From: Candidatus Obscuribacterales bacterium
GTDB taxonomy: Bacteria; Cyanobacteriota; Vampirovibrionia; Obscuribacterales; Obscuribacteraceae
Length of the DNA: 64,000 nt
Assembly: GCA_020050835.1 (NCBI GenBank)
Contig: JAGVKB010000066.1
Span: 1-64,000 of the forward strand
Direction of reading: 5' to 3'
Numbering within the stretch: the stretch's first letter is position 1; every line of letters starts with the position of its first letter. The translations under genes were made by a program, and so were the position numbers. Shown in pieces: positions 8,886-18,452 of the stretch. The notes under the pieces were generated by a model. It worked only from the letters and a program-made list of their open reading frames with translations, ran no database searches and was not told the DNA's origin.

Positions 8886-9854
8886 TTGAGTAAGATTCTG
8901 TCGACACTACTTTGCCTTTTGATGCTTTCCAGTGCCACTGGCAATGTTGCGTCGGCTCAATTTTCAGACTCAAACTTCGCCGGACAGGTCAACAACGTCC
9001 GCAACAATACCCAACAACTGACAAGCAGCGTGACCTCCTTTCTGCAATCGCAGGGGAGATGGTTTCCGCAACCGCAAGGCGCCGACATGCAACTTTGTCA
9101 GGAATTGAGCAACCTCCAACAGCAGGTCGATCGTTTATCACGCGACGCTGGTGGCAGGCAATCGGTGCCGATGTTGCAGGGACAGCTGCAGCAGATTCAA
9201 AACACCACCGGTCGCATCGAGGGGATGTTCGCGATGATCAACCCGAATCGCGATGTCAGACGCAAGTGGAACAGAGTAAAGGATGGCGTGAATTCTGCAT
9301 CGCAAGCGCTTTTCAGCGGCGGTGGCTTCAACCCTTACAATCCCAACCCGTACAATCCGTACAACCCGAATCCATATAACCCGAATCCGTATAATCCGAA
9401 CCCATACAACCCTTACAATCCAAACTTCAACCAACCTTCCGTTAACACTGGAGCCTTAACCAACGCGCTCAAGAAGACAACTAACGATACTCAGCAGATG
9501 ATGAACCAACTGGCTGTCTATCTAGCCACTCCGGGCAGACCGCCGATACCGGCCGGGCAAGACACACAACTGGTGCAAGAGCTCCAAATGTTCCAGCAGC
9601 AGGTCAATAGCATGGTCAGGGACGGCAGCTCCAATCGTTCCTTTCCTTACGTCCAGAGCCAATTGCAACAATTGCAGTTTCGAGCACGCAACATCGACCG
9701 ACTCACCACCACAGTTGCCAACAATCCGTTTGTCCTTCAGAAATGGTGGAACGTAAAATCCAGCCTGGATAAAGCGACTCAAGCATTGTCAGGCGGCGGA
9801 CGCTATTACAACAACGGATTCATCCAAGGTCCCGAAAATAACAACATGTGGTAA
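8886..9854 (+). CDS. Secreted protein with two duplicated helical modules (family A paralog)
   Basis: This 322-residue paralog of the gene at 6570-7589 starts at a TTG with AGAGGG upstream. A signal peptide (residues 1-25, ending ASAQF) leads into module 1 with GRWFPQPQG and a W helix (RRKWNRVKD). A 32-residue Asn-Pro-Tyr repeat linker follows, then module 2 with PGRPPIPAG and QKWWNVKSS. The strong Gln/Leu helical character suggests a coiled-coil or helical-bundle periplasmic or secreted protein. It may be cotranscribed with the Rieske gene (58-bp gap). Function is unknown. Confidence 0.78.
   Translation: MSKILSTLLCLLMLSSATGNVASAQFSDSNFAGQVNNVRNNTQQLTSSVTSFLQSQGRWFPQPQGADMQLCQELSNLQQQVDRLSRDAGGRQSVPMLQGQLQQIQNTTGRIEGMFAMINPNRDVRRKWNRVKDGVNSASQALFSGGGFNPYNPNPYNPYNPNPYNPNPYNPNPYNPYNPNFNQPSVNTGALTNALKKTTNDTQQMMNQLAVYLATPGRPPIPAGQDTQLVQELQMFQQQVNSMVRDGSSNRSFPYVQSQLQQLQFRARNIDRLTTTVANNPFVLQKWWNVKSSLDKATQALSGGGRYYNNGFIQGPENNNMW
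9330..9425 (+). repeat. Asn-Pro-Tyr-Asn-Pro coding repeat
   Basis: These 96 bases encode 32 consecutive residues drawn only from Asn, Pro and Tyr (units NPYNP and NPNPY). They form an extended linker between the two modules of the secreted protein. Synonymous codons vary (aac/aat, cct/ccc/ccg), so it is an older repeat rather than a recent slippage tract. Confidence 0.9.
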
Positions 9855-10052
9855 CTGCCGGAATAGCTGCGCATTAAGTTATTATCCTTACTTCTAGCGT
9901 TCAGTCAGCTGTGCCGCATCACCGGCCGATGCAGCCGATTTGACGATTGGTAGAGCCTCCAGTCGAAGCGAAACAACTTACCGCGTCAGCTGCGCATACG
10001 GACCGCTCATGTTACTCAACAATTGCATTGTCGCTTGGTATCATGTCTAAAT

Positions 10053-11414
10053 ATGCAATTGAATGGTCTACTAAGTTCGCTTCTGGCTATCACTGTCTTT
10101 CTGGCTGGATCAATAAGCTTACCTGCCTGGTCTGCTCAATCGGCGCCGGAGAAGCAAAACAGCGCCGAAAGAGAACCGCTGTCGATTTACAATCGGGTCT
10201 GGCAGCTTGTTCACAACTCATTTTACGAACCCTCATACAACGGTCAGGATTGGGACCGTTGGCAGCATCGCTATGACACGACCATCAAGACCAGCGCCGA
10301 CGCCTACAAGGCTGTCGACACGATGCTGGCCAGCCTCGGTGACCGCTACACGCGCTTTCTTACGCCCGAGGCCTTCAAAGAAGAAACCGAAATGATCGCC
10401 GCCAAGCTGTTCGGAATCGGCATTCAAATGGGCTATGACAAGACACACAAGATTATCGTCATCGCTCCGATTCCAGACACCCCCGCGGCCAGAGCTGGTC
10501 TTATGCCGCTGGATGAAATTATCGAAGTAGATGGCAAGTCGACCCAGGGCATGTCGGTTGAAGCAGTCTCGAAGATGGTCAGGGGCGAACTGAATACACC
10601 GGTCAAAATCACCATCGAACGAAACAAGGAGCGAAAGACTCTGACAATCATTCGCGGAGAGATCCCGATCAAGTCCGTCCAGAAGACGGTTATGCTCAAC
10701 AGCGACATCGGATATGTTCGCTTGAGTACTTTCATCTCATCCAAAGCCAGTGAGGAGATGAAGGAGGCGCTCAGTCAGCTGCTGCCGGCCCGAGGCATAA
10801 TCATCGACCTGAGAGACAATCCAGGCGGACTCGTTACCAATGCCGTCGACATTTGCAACATCTTTCTCAATGGCGGAATCATTGTTTCAACCATCAATCG
10901 GCGCGATCACAAAGTGTCCACAGTCTCTTCGGCCAGACCCTTCTGCAAGCAGCCGCTTGTGGTCTTGATCAATCAAGGCAGCGCGAGCGCATCGGAGATT
11001 ACTGCCGGTGCGCTGCACGATCACGACCGCGCCCAATTGGTCGGACAGAAGAGCTTCGGCAAGGGTCTGGTGCAAGCAATCGAAAAACTGGCGGACGGTT
11101 CGAGCGTTCATATTACGATTGCTCGTTATCTTACTCCCAACGGAACAGACATCAACAAAAAAGGGATCGGCCCTGATTTTGAAGTCAAACTTACCAAGGA
11201 AGACTACCAGGCCGCGCGCGGCCCGTGGTGGCTGGACCCCGGCGGCCCAACCGTCAAGCGTTCACCGGGAGATCTGAAAGACGTCCAACTCAAAAAGGCG
11301 GTCGAAGTCTTAGACAACGCCATTAGTAACGTGCAATCGCCTTACGAACTGAAATTGAACTTTCCGGGCTTCGGTCCTTCTATTCCAGACATAGGCATAC
11401 AAGAGAGAAATTGA
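10053..11414 (+). CDS. Carboxyl-terminal processing protease (S41A, CtpA type)
   Basis: This 453-residue exported serine protease trims or degrades periplasmic proteins from their C-termini. ATG 10053 gives a clear signal peptide ([19 protein letters not shown], cleavage near WSAQS). An N-terminal helical domain ([15 protein letters not shown]), a PDZ domain (about 120-200, [13 protein letters not shown]) and the S41 core follow. The catalytic Ser lies in GSASASEI and the general-base Lys in [16 protein letters not shown] is conserved. A C-terminal tail of about 60 residues follows the core. A shorter paralog lies at 55291-56493. The msrA ribosome-binding site overlaps its stop codon, so the two genes are probably cotranscribed. 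Confidence 0.93.
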   Translation: MQLNGLLSSLLAITVFLAGSISLPAWSAQSAPEKQNSAEREPLSIYNRVWQLVHNSFYEPSYNGQDWDRWQHRYDTTIKTSADAYKAVDTMLASLGDRYTRFLTPEAFKEETEMIAAKLFGIGIQMGYDKTHKIIVIAPIPDTPAARAGLMPLDEIIEVDGKSTQGMSVEAVSKMVRGELNTPVKITIERNKERKTLTIIRGEIPIKSVQKTVMLNSDIGYVRLSTFISSKASEEMKEALSQLLPARGIIIDLRDNPGGLVTNAVDICNIFLNGGIIVSTINRRDHKVSTVSSARPFCKQPLVVLINQGSASASEITAGALHDHDRAQLVGQKSFGKGLVQAIEKLADGSSVHITIARYLTPNGTDINKKGIGPDFEVKLTKEDYQAARGPWWLDPGGPTVKRSPGDLKDVQLKKAVEVLDNAISNVQSPYELKLNFPGFGPSIPDIGIQERN

Positions 11415-11428
11415 GGAGCGTAGAGTAT

Positions 11429-11893
11429 ATGGAAAAGGCCAGTTTTGCAGCAGGCTGCTTCTGGGGCGTGGAAGCTGCCTTTCGAAAGATAAGAGGAGTC
11501 CACTCGGCAATTGTCGGCTACACCGGCGGTTCTACCGAGAATCCCAACTATAAGGAGGTCTGCACCGGGCGCACCGGACACGCCGAAGCGGTCGAGGTTG
11601 ACTACGATCCCCAACAAGTCACTTACGACGAGCTGCTTGAGGCTTTTTGGGATATGCACGATCCAACCACTTTAAACCGGCAGGGACCAGACATCGGAGC
11701 GCAATACCGGTCTGCGGTGTACTGCCATTCCAGCGAGCAAGAAGACCTGGCGAAAGCGTCCAAAGCAAGATTGAACTCATCCGGCAAGCTCTCCAAACCG
11801 GTTGTGACTGAAATAACAGCGGCGTCAACTTTCTGGAAGGCTGAAGAGTATCATCAGCGCTATCTGGAAAAACACGGGGTCGAGCATTGTTAG
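11429..11893 (+). CDS. msrA: Peptide methionine sulfoxide reductase MsrA
   Basis: This 154-residue enzyme reduces methionine-S-sulfoxide in proteins and free Met. The active-site motif GCFWG lies at residues 10-14 with the catalytic Cys. [39 protein letters not shown] and the C-terminal EEYHQRYL are all canonical. ATG 11429 is preferred over TTG 11411: GGAG, which sits on the upstream ctpA stop, is about 11 bases away and the protein then starts as MsrA proteins usually do. It pairs with the envelope protease upstream, but has no signal peptide and should be cytoplasmic. A long hairpin follows at 11937. Confidence 0.97.
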   Translation: MEKASFAAGCFWGVEAAFRKIRGVHSAIVGYTGGSTENPNYKEVCTGRTGHAEAVEVDYDPQQVTYDELLEAFWDMHDPTTLNRQGPDIGAQYRSAVYCHSSEQEDLAKASKARLNSSGKLSKPVVTEITAASTFWKAEEYHQRYLEKHGVEHC

Positions 11894-11918
11894 GATAGCG
11901 CCGACGCTGCCGGCTCAC

Positions 11919-11938
11919 TAGATTTAGCTAGATTTAGC
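11919..11938. repeat. Tandem 10-bp direct repeat
   Basis: TAGATTTAGC occurs twice head to tail immediately before the hairpin at 11937. It lies in the 305-bp gene-free stretch 11894-12198, which otherwise holds only that hairpin and the EAL gene leader. Confidence 0.6.
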
Positions 11939-11978
11939 AAAAGGATAGGCCGCAGCTGGCAGGAGCCTATCCTTTTGC
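11937..11978 (+). terminator. 14-bp perfect stem downstream of msrA
   Basis: GCAAAAGGATAGGC pairs perfectly with GCCTATCCTTTTGC across a 14-nt loop. The T-run inside the right arm resembles a bidirectional terminator, 44 bases after the msrA stop. Confidence 0.65.
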
Positions 11979-12198
11979 CGCTATGTCCAGGTGGAAACTC
12001 GTTCGAGAGATTATCCGACGTAATCTTTTAATCAACACAGCCAGCGACATAAACGCCGGACTATGCCCATCTTTGCCGCTGAGTCACCGCTCCGGGCCGA
12101 ACCAAACAACGGCGCTCCCCTGGCAACCGCCGCTTTTACCTGCTGGAAGCAGGTATTATTGTTAGGCAATCGACTGACGAGAGGATGCCTAACTGCAC

Positions 12199-12900
12199 TT
12201 GACAGAGCCCGACGTCACAGAAATCCTTCTTTCCGGGCGCGGCTTTCGCGCCTTGAGTCATCCTATTCATCGGTTGTCCGACGAAGCAGTGATCGGCTAT
12301 GAGATGCTTACCAGGGGTCCGAAAGGCCCATTTGAGATCCCCGAAGTGCTCTTCAAAACCAGCCTGGAGCACGGCATCCTTACGCAGGTTGATCTGCATT
12401 GCATGAAACGATGCATTACGGCTGCCAAGACGATGGATCCGTCCTTATCTTTCCATGTCAACCTGTACCCTTCGACAATTCTTTCAACTCCGCCAGAAAC
12501 GTTGTTGAAACTGTTTCCCCGCAATACGGATAAGTGGAAATTTTGTGTCGAGATTGTGGAAGACGAACACATCTCAGATATGGACAGACTTAGAGAGCAG
12601 CTTGCCAAGCTGAGAAAAGCCGGCGTTCAACTGGCAATTGACGACGTCGGATTCGGCGCCAGCACTCTGGAAAGCCTGATTGTGCTGGAGCCTGACATTC
12701 TCAAAATCGATCGCCGCTACGTAAGCAAAGTTGCTGGCGATAGCCGCCGAGAAAGATACCTTTTGCGCTTGATCAAGGTAGCTCGCGCTTTAGGCGCTGA
12801 ACTTGTGGCCGAAGGTATAGAAACTCGCACCGACCTGGAGCTGATGATGGAAGTCGGCGTGGAGTATGGACAGGGCTTCCTCTGGGGTCCGCCGAAATAA
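12199..12900 (+). CDS. Stand-alone EAL domain, probable c-di-GMP phosphodiesterase
   Basis: This 233-residue protein consists of an EAL domain only, with no GGDEF, sensor or membrane part. The signature is YEMLTRG in place of EALLR. The other metal and catalytic positions look intact: FHVNLYPSTI (Asn), EIVEDEH (Glu), IDDVGFG (Asp pair), ILKIDRRYV (Lys), AEGIET and YGQGF. It should hydrolyse c-di-GMP to pGpG, but substitutions around EAL leave room for a c-di-GMP-binding role. The start is a TTG; GAGG is rather far upstream (14 bases), so the start is uncertain. Confidence 0.87.
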   Translation: MTEPDVTEILLSGRGFRALSHPIHRLSDEAVIGYEMLTRGPKGPFEIPEVLFKTSLEHGILTQVDLHCMKRCITAAKTMDPSLSFHVNLYPSTILSTPPETLLKLFPRNTDKWKFCVEIVEDEHISDMDRLREQLAKLRKAGVQLAIDDVGFGASTLESLIVLEPDILKIDRRYVSKVAGDSRRERYLLRLIKVARALGAELVAEGIETRTDLELMMEVGVEYGQGFLWGPPK

Positions 12901-12904
12901 CCGG

Positions 12905-12919
12905 CACCACCGGCGGTAT
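12905..12919. repeat. Dispersed intergenic motif CACCACCGGCGGTAT, copy 1
   Basis: This 15-mer recurs exactly at 18174-18188. Its first 12 bases recur at 47745-47756 and its first 9 at 53245-53253. All four copies are in intergenic sequence. The core ACCACCGGYGGT is nearly palindromic. Confidence 0.5.
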
Positions 12920-13011
12920 GGCTCGCTCCGGCACTGCTAACGCTCTTGTTATTCGCCTGCCAACAATTGCCGGCGCAACTCGATTGTTCAAATCGATTCG
13001 AGCCACTTAGA

Positions 13012-16000
13012 ATGAGTAGGATGCAGGAACCACACGCAGATCTCAAGTGGGCTCATCCTTTAGTTGCCGACTGGTTCGTCAACCGGTTCGGCACGCCGAC
13101 TGAACCTCAGATTAAAGGCTGGCCGCAGATATTATCCGGAAGGACAACGCTGATTTCAGCACCGACCGGATCCGGCAAGACCCTGGCAGCCTTTCTAGCT
13201 TGTATCGACATGCTCGTGCGCAAGGCGCTTGATGGCAGCCTGGAAGATCGCACTTCGGTGCTCTACGTCTCACCATTGAAAGCGCTGAGCAATGACATTC
13301 AGAAAAATCTGGAAGCACCTTTGCGAGAGATTCAACAGCTTGCAGCCGAACGCGGGCTCGCAATGGGCGAGATACGCGCCCAAGTTCGAACCGGTGACAC
13401 GCTCATCCCGGAAAGACGAGCGATGCTCACCAGACCTCCGCAAATTCTGGTTACTACCCCGGAGTCGCTCTACATTCTCTTGACTGCGGAAAAGAGCCTG
13501 GCTATCCTGCGCGACGTCGAGACCGTCATAGTAGACGAGATTCACGCCGTAGCCGACGACAAGCGCGGCGCCCATCTGATGCTGTCGCTCGAGCGGCTGA
13601 ATGCAATCACTGTCAAACCTCCGGTGCGCATCGGACTTTCAGCGACTCAGAATCCAATTGAAACGGTCGCCCGGTTCTTAGTCGGTGGACACCGCCCTCC
13701 GCCGGTCATCATAGATATCGGTCATGAACGAAAGCTGGATCTGGCGATCGCAGTGCCTGCCAGCCCACTGGGCCCGATTACATCCAATGAGATGTGGGAT
13801 GAGTTGTACGACAGCATTGCGGAGCTGGTGGGACAACATCGCTCGACGCTGGTGTTCGTAAACACGCGCCGAGTAGCTGAACGAGCGGCCCATCATCTAG
13901 CAGAACGATTGGGCGAAGAGTTTGTCGCCGCTCACCACGGCAGTCTCTCGCGGAAACTCAGACTGTCGGCCGAGAAGAAGTTGAAATCCGGAGAGCTTAA
14001 GGTGCTTGTCGCAACAGCATCACTTGAGCTGGGAATCGATATCGGCACGGTCGACCTTGTCTGTCAGATCGGCTCACCACGCTCAATCTCGGTCACACTG
14101 CAGCGCGTCGGAAGAGCCGGGCACTGGCGCGGGGCTGTCCCAAAGGGTCGCATCTTCGCCACCACCCGCGACGAACTCTTGGAATGCGCAGCTCTCGTTA
14201 GAGCAATTCGATCCGGAAAACTGGACCGCTTGATCCTGCCAGAGGCTCCGCTCGACGTCTTGGCTCAGCAGCTGGTTGCCACCTGTGCCACCAGTGATTG
14301 GGATGAAGAGGCCTTGTTCAACCTGGTGAAGCATGCCTATTCCTACCGCGACCTTACCCGAAAGCAGTTCGACGAAGTCCTGACGATGATCTCGGAGGGG
14401 TTTGCGGGAAGGAATGTTCGATTCGGAGCCTACCTTCACCACGATCAGGTCAACCACCGCTTAAAGGCACGGCGCGGCAGCCGGCTGGCTGCCATTACTA
14501 GCGGTGGCGCAATTCCGGACAATGCGCTCTATACGGTTGTAGCAGAACCGGAAGGAACAGTGGTTGGAACGCTCGACGAAGATTTCGCGGTCGAAAGCAA
14601 TCGCGGCGACATTATTCTATTGGGCACCACTTCCTGGCAGATTCGCCGGATTGAAGGAGCCACCGGTCGCGTAATCGTTGAAGACGCGCACGGAGCGCCA
14701 CCGAGCGTACCGTTCTGGCGCGGTGAGGCGCCAGCTCGCACTGAGGAACTTTCAGATCAAGTCGGCTCATTGCGAAAGAATGTCAGCGAGATGCTATCGG
14801 GCACCACTGCGGATAACTTCTCTACTCAGGACAGCGCGGTACAGGCAGCGGTCACCTGGCTCAAAGCCGAATGCGGTTTGGACGACTTCTCGGCCTTGCA
14901 GGCTGTCGAGTACATTATACAAGGGCGCGCCTGCCTGGGCTCCGTACCGACGCAAACTACAATCATCGCCGAGCGATTCTTCGATGAAAGCGGCGGCATG
15001 CAGCTGATCATTCATGCCCCATTTGGCGGGCGGATCACCAAAGCATGGGGACTGGCTCTGCGCAAACGATTCTGCCGTACCTTCAATTTCGAGCTGCAGG
15101 CGGCGGCTACGGATAACGGTTTGAACATCTCACTTTCGGAGCAACACAGCTTTCCACTGGCTGATGTCTTCCATTTCCTTCACCCCAATTCGGTCGAACC
15201 GGTGCTCGAGCAAGCCGCCTTGCAATCTCCAATTTTCACAACCAGATGGCGTTGGGACGCCAACCGCGCCTTATCGGTCCTCCGTTTTCGCAACGGTAAG
15301 AAAGTACCACCGCAGATTCAACGCATGCGGGCCGAAGATCTCCTGGCCGTCGTCTTTCCCGATGCAGCAGCCTGCCAAGACAACATTGACGGCGAGATCC
15401 AAGTGCCGGATCACCCTCTGGTAAAGGAGGTTATGAAGGATGTAATGACTGAAGCGCTGGATCTTGAAGGCTTAAGACGTGTTCTGGCTGGTATCAATGA
15501 CGGTACCATTCAATGCATCGCAGTGGATACGCCGGTGCCGTCACAGTTCTCACACGAGATACTCAATGCCAACCCCTACGCCTACCTTGATGATGCTCCG
15601 CTCGAAGAGCGCCGGGCCCGGGCCGTCGAAATGCGCCGAGTGCTCCCGCCGTCCGTTCTGGAAGAGGTGGGAGCGCTGTCGCCGTCTGCAATCTCACAAG
15701 TTACCGAAGAGGCGTGGCCTGATGTTAGAGACTCAGACGAACTGCACGACGCGATGCTAACTCTAATAGCCATTCCGGAGGAATTTCCCAGAAAGGACGC
15801 TGGCAGTCCCAAGTCGACCTGGTCGAGATTCCTGGACGACTTGCTCAGGTCCGGTCGAGCTGGAATCGCCGTTCACAATCAAAGGCGGCTGTGGGTTGCG
15901 GCCGAAAGGCTGAAAACATTTCAAGCTGCATTTCCAGAAGCCTCATTCGAAACGCCACCGGCTGCCGTTAAACAGCCAGACGTTACGCCGGAAGAAGCGC

Positions 16001-17340
16001 TGGTCAACCTGCTCAAAGGGTGGCTAATGCACCTCGGTCCGACCACGGCATCCGAATTAGCAATGATACTCACGATTGAGCGTTCGGCCGTCGAAAAAAC
16101 CTTGCTGCGGCTGGAGTCAGCCGGACAGATTCTGCGCGGCAGCTTCTCCGGCTCGGCTTGTGTGGAGATGGAATGGTGCGAACGCAGAACTCTGGCTCGC
16201 ATACACAAACTCACTTTGACCGCTCTGCGCAAAGAGATCGAGCCGGTGTCAGCGGCAGCGTTCTTGCGCTGGTTGTTTCAATGGCACCACCTCGCGCCAG
16301 GCACTCAGTTATCCGGACAACATGGACTGCTTGCTGTCCTGCGCCAGCTGCAGGGCTTCGAAATCCCAGCCAACGCCTGGGAACACCAGATACTCGGCCC
16401 GCGTTTACGCATTTACGATCCCGACGTCCTCGATCAACTGTGTATGACCGGTTTGGTAGGCTGGGGAAGACTGTCGCCGCATCCTGCCACCGTCGGTCAA
16501 GTTCAGGATGCGCCAGCTGATCTCAATCCAAACTGGCCGGAGCAGAAGGCAACAGTCAAAAGAGTAATTCCGACCAGCGTCGCTCCGATCACCTTCTTTG
16601 TTCGGGAAGAGATGGACTGGATGGTATCCAGGCAGGCTGATATCAGCCTGGAAGCCCGCGCGCTGAGTCATGCCGCACAAGCCGTCGGCGGTTATCTACA
16701 GCGGCGCGGCGCGTCATTTTTCGCCGACATAGTGCGTGCTAGCGGTTGTCTCAAATCAGAGGTGGAAACAGCTCTCTGGGAGCTGGTTACAGCCGGACTG
16801 GTGACAGCAGACGGATTCGACAATTTGAGAGCGCTGGTCGATCCGCACAGACGCTCCGGTGCTGGCCGGGGACGCTCATCGAGACCGAGACACAGCACCG
16901 GTCGCTGGACGCTCCTGCACACCGCTTTCGAAACGGACCGGCAGAAGGCGGTCGAAGCTACCTGCTGGCTGCTATTGAAGCGTTATGGCATCGTGTTTCG
17001 AGACCTGCTGGAAAGAGAGACGATTCTGCCTGGATGGCGAGAGCTGGTTGCCGCCTTCCGTCGTTTGGAAGATCGCGGCGAGATACGCGGCGGTCGATTT
17101 GTCAGCGGCTTTCGCGGAGAGCAGTTTGCTCTGCCGGTCGCAGTCGAAGCGCTCCGAGCCATGCGAAAGCGCGAACCTACCGGTGAATTAGTGACACTTT
17201 CAGCTGCCGATCCCTTGAACTTAGCCGGCATTTTGCTTCCCGGCGAGCGAATTGCGGCTATCTCCGGCCGGTTCATCACTTTCTGCGACGGTCAATTTCT
17301 ACAAATGACCGAGCGCTTGCCGATTAAACTGGCGCCTTGA
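13012..17340 (+). CDS. lhr: Large Lhr-family ATP-dependent helicase
   Basis: This 1442-residue superfamily 2 helicase belongs to the Lhr (large helicase-related) group, involved in DNA repair by 3'-to-5' translocation. Walker A APTGSGKT is at about residues 50-57, DEIH at about 175, SAT at about 208, then the helicase C domain with VATASLELGIDIG and QRVGRAGH. An Lhr-specific winged-helix/beta-barrel region and a long C-terminal half complete the usual length of about 1500 residues. ATG 13012 is preferred to the upstream in-frame codon at 12946, which overlaps a repeat-like stretch after the EAL gene. It is convergent with, and 11 bases from, the LRV gene. Confidence 0.93.
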   Translation: MSRMQEPHADLKWAHPLVADWFVNRFGTPTEPQIKGWPQILSGRTTLISAPTGSGKTLAAFLACIDMLVRKALDGSLEDRTSVLYVSPLKALSNDIQKNLEAPLREIQQLAAERGLAMGEIRAQVRTGDTLIPERRAMLTRPPQILVTTPESLYILLTAEKSLAILRDVETVIVDEIHAVADDKRGAHLMLSLERLNAITVKPPVRIGLSATQNPIETVARFLVGGHRPPPVIIDIGHERKLDLAIAVPASPLGPITSNEMWDELYDSIAELVGQHRSTLVFVNTRRVAERAAHHLAERLGEEFVAAHHGSLSRKLRLSAEKKLKSGELKVLVATASLELGIDIGTVDLVCQIGSPRSISVTLQRVGRAGHWRGAVPKGRIFATTRDELLECAALVRAIRSGKLDRLILPEAPLDVLAQQLVATCATSDWDEEALFNLVKHAYSYRDLTRKQFDEVLTMISEGFAGRNVRFGAYLHHDQVNHRLKARRGSRLAAITSGGAIPDNALYTVVAEPEGTVVGTLDEDFAVESNRGDIILLGTTSWQIRRIEGATGRVIVEDAHGAPPSVPFWRGEAPARTEELSDQVGSLRKNVSEMLSGTTADNFSTQDSAVQAAVTWLKAECGLDDFSALQAVEYIIQGRACLGSVPTQTTIIAERFFDESGGMQLIIHAPFGGRITKAWGLALRKRFCRTFNFELQAAATDNGLNISLSEQHSFPLADVFHFLHPNSVEPVLEQAALQSPIFTTRWRWDANRALSVLRFRNGKKVPPQIQRMRAEDLLAVVFPDAAACQDNIDGEIQVPDHPLVKEVMKDVMTEALDLEGLRRVLAGINDGTIQCIAVDTPVPSQFSHEILNANPYAYLDDAPLEERRARAVEMRRVLPPSVLEEVGALSPSAISQVTEEAWPDVRDSDELHDAMLTLIAIPEEFPRKDAGSPKSTWSRFLDDLLRSGRAGIAVHNQRRLWVAAERLKTFQAAFPEASFETPPAAVKQPDVTPEEALVNLLKGWLMHLGPTTASELAMILTIERSAVEKTLLRLESAGQILRGSFSGSACVEMEWCERRTLARIHKLTLTALRKEIEPVSAAAFLRWLFQWHHLAPGTQLSGQHGLLAVLRQLQGFEIPANAWEHQILGPRLRIYDPDVLDQLCMTGLVGWGRLSPHPATVGQVQDAPADLNPNWPEQKATVKRVIPTSVAPITFFVREEMDWMVSRQADISLEARALSHAAQAVGGYLQRRGASFFADIVRASGCLKSEVETALWELVTAGLVTADGFDNLRALVDPHRRSGAGRGRSSRPRHSTGRWTLLHTAFETDRQKAVEATCWLLLKRYGIVFRDLLERETILPGWRELVAAFRRLEDRGEIRGGRFVSGFRGEQFALPVAVEALRAMRKREPTGELVTLSAADPLNLAGILLPGERIAAISGRFITFCDGQFLQMTERLPIKLAP

Positions 17341-17351
17341 TCCGCAACTAG

Positions 17352-17927
17352 CTACCCACCGCTGGACTTTTGGGCCGATTGTCCGGCACTATTCCAGTTA
17401 GATTCGCAGAGCAAATTGTCGGCCTGCAGCCGGCAAAGCGTGCGTTGGGCTCGGCAAGACACGTAAGGATTAACGTCATCCGACAAAATAGCAAGAATCT
17501 CGGACGGAGAGTGATGGTTCTCCGCCAGGATATACCTTACATCCGGGTTTTCATCACTGGCTAGCCTGACAAGGACGGCAAGCGAGGTGTTGGCGTTTTC
17601 AGCCACCGCTGCGCGCACAACCGGACTCTGGTGCTCCGCCAGCAACGCAAGTGTCTCGGCATGAGCGCGCGGATTCTCGGCGACGCGCTCCTGAATCTCC
17701 AGATGTTCAATCCGAGCCAGTTGATGTAGCACCGGCGCCGGAGTGCTCGGATTTACCGCCATCATAAGCCTGACTCGACAATACTCACCGGAGTTCTCTC
17801 TGTCGACTGCCGGCTCCTGCTCAGGAGCTGGCTCGCTCAGACGCGAGTGCATCAACGCTCGCATCGCCTCCTTTTGCTCCGGCGAAAGATCTTCCCAACG
17901 GAAGTCTTCTCGAAAAGAATTGGTCAT
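17352..17927 (-). CDS. LRV (leucine-rich-repeat-variant) repeat protein
   Basis: This 191-residue soluble protein has an N-terminal acidic/charged segment (SPEQKEAMRALMHSRL) followed by about four tandem repeats of about 24 residues with the pattern (A)(V/E)N.....L..LA.....VR. This is typical of LRV/HEAT-like helical solenoids (for example VAENANTSLAVLVRLASDE). ATG 17927 is chosen because GGGAGG lies six bases upstream; the frame extends only seven codons further. Such repeats bind proteins, and the partner is unknown. An attenuator-like hairpin lies in its leader. Confidence 0.78.
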   Translation of the reverse strand: MTNSFREDFRWEDLSPEQKEAMRALMHSRLSEPAPEQEPAVDRENSGEYCRVRLMMAVNPSTPAPVLHQLARIEHLEIQERVAENPRAHAETLALLAEHQSPVVRAAVAENANTSLAVLVRLASDENPDVRYILAENHHSPSEILAILSDDVNPYVSCRAQRTLCRLQADNLLCESNWNSAGQSAQKSSGG

Positions 17928-17963
17928 CAGCAACCTCCCGCTAAACAACGCGCACTAAATGCA

Positions 17964-18002
17964 GGAGAAAAATTAGGGGAGTTACATGCTCCCCCATTCT
18001 CC
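17964..18002 (-). terminator. Hairpin followed by U-rich run in the leader of the LRV gene
   Basis: Read on the minus strand, GGGGAG/CTCCCC form a stem followed by TAATTTTT, as in an intrinsic terminator. A second pair of arms (GGAGAA with TTCTCC) encloses it. Only about 37 bases separate it from the LRV start codon, so it either ends upstream transcription or acts as an attenuator. Confidence 0.5.
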
Positions 18003-18173
18003 ATCTTACCTAATGTGAAGCAATTCTGGGAAGGTTGAAGCCAAACCTATTACTCCAAAGAGTCAGTGCGTCTCGACTGCTGTCGCCGATACGCCGCAGT
18101 CGATTTCAGACAATTGCATCCAATGGAGACTGGCCAGAGCGAAAGTCAACCAGGGAGCCGGCCAAGCAATTGA

Positions 18174-18188
18174 CACCACCGGCGGTAT
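18174..18188. repeat. Dispersed intergenic motif CACCACCGGCGGTAT, copy 2
   Basis: Exact match to the 15 bases at 12905-12919; the flanks differ. Confidence 0.5.
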
Positions 18189-18452
18189 CGTCCTCGGTTG
18201 CGCCTCGGCTTTGTTTCAGCCATGAGGGTGATCGTTTCGCTCTGCCTAATAGGTGATTGCTAATCCCACTACTACATTTATACCTTAGTCTAGGGACGCA
18301 ACCACACGTGCGTCTCCGGCTTTTGCAATTTCGACTGCGCCTGACTCTACGCCAAACCAAACCGAACCAAGCCAAATCAAATCTCCGGCCGATACTGCGC
18401 AAATGAGCCGGTTATGACCAGGCTACTACAATTTGGCTTGGCTGCTTTGCAG

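Larger units (their letters stand above)
17928..18452. other. 525-bp gene-free stretch
   Basis: No convincing gene is present. It holds the leader hairpin of the LRV gene, the 15-mer CACCACCGGCGGTAT at 18174-18188, a hairpin GACGCA/TGCGTC at 18295-18314, and a degenerate run of CCAAA/CCGAA/CCAAG units at 18351-18381 just beyond the 3' end of the large membrane protein gene. The short open frames here have no protein-like composition. Confidence 0.6.
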
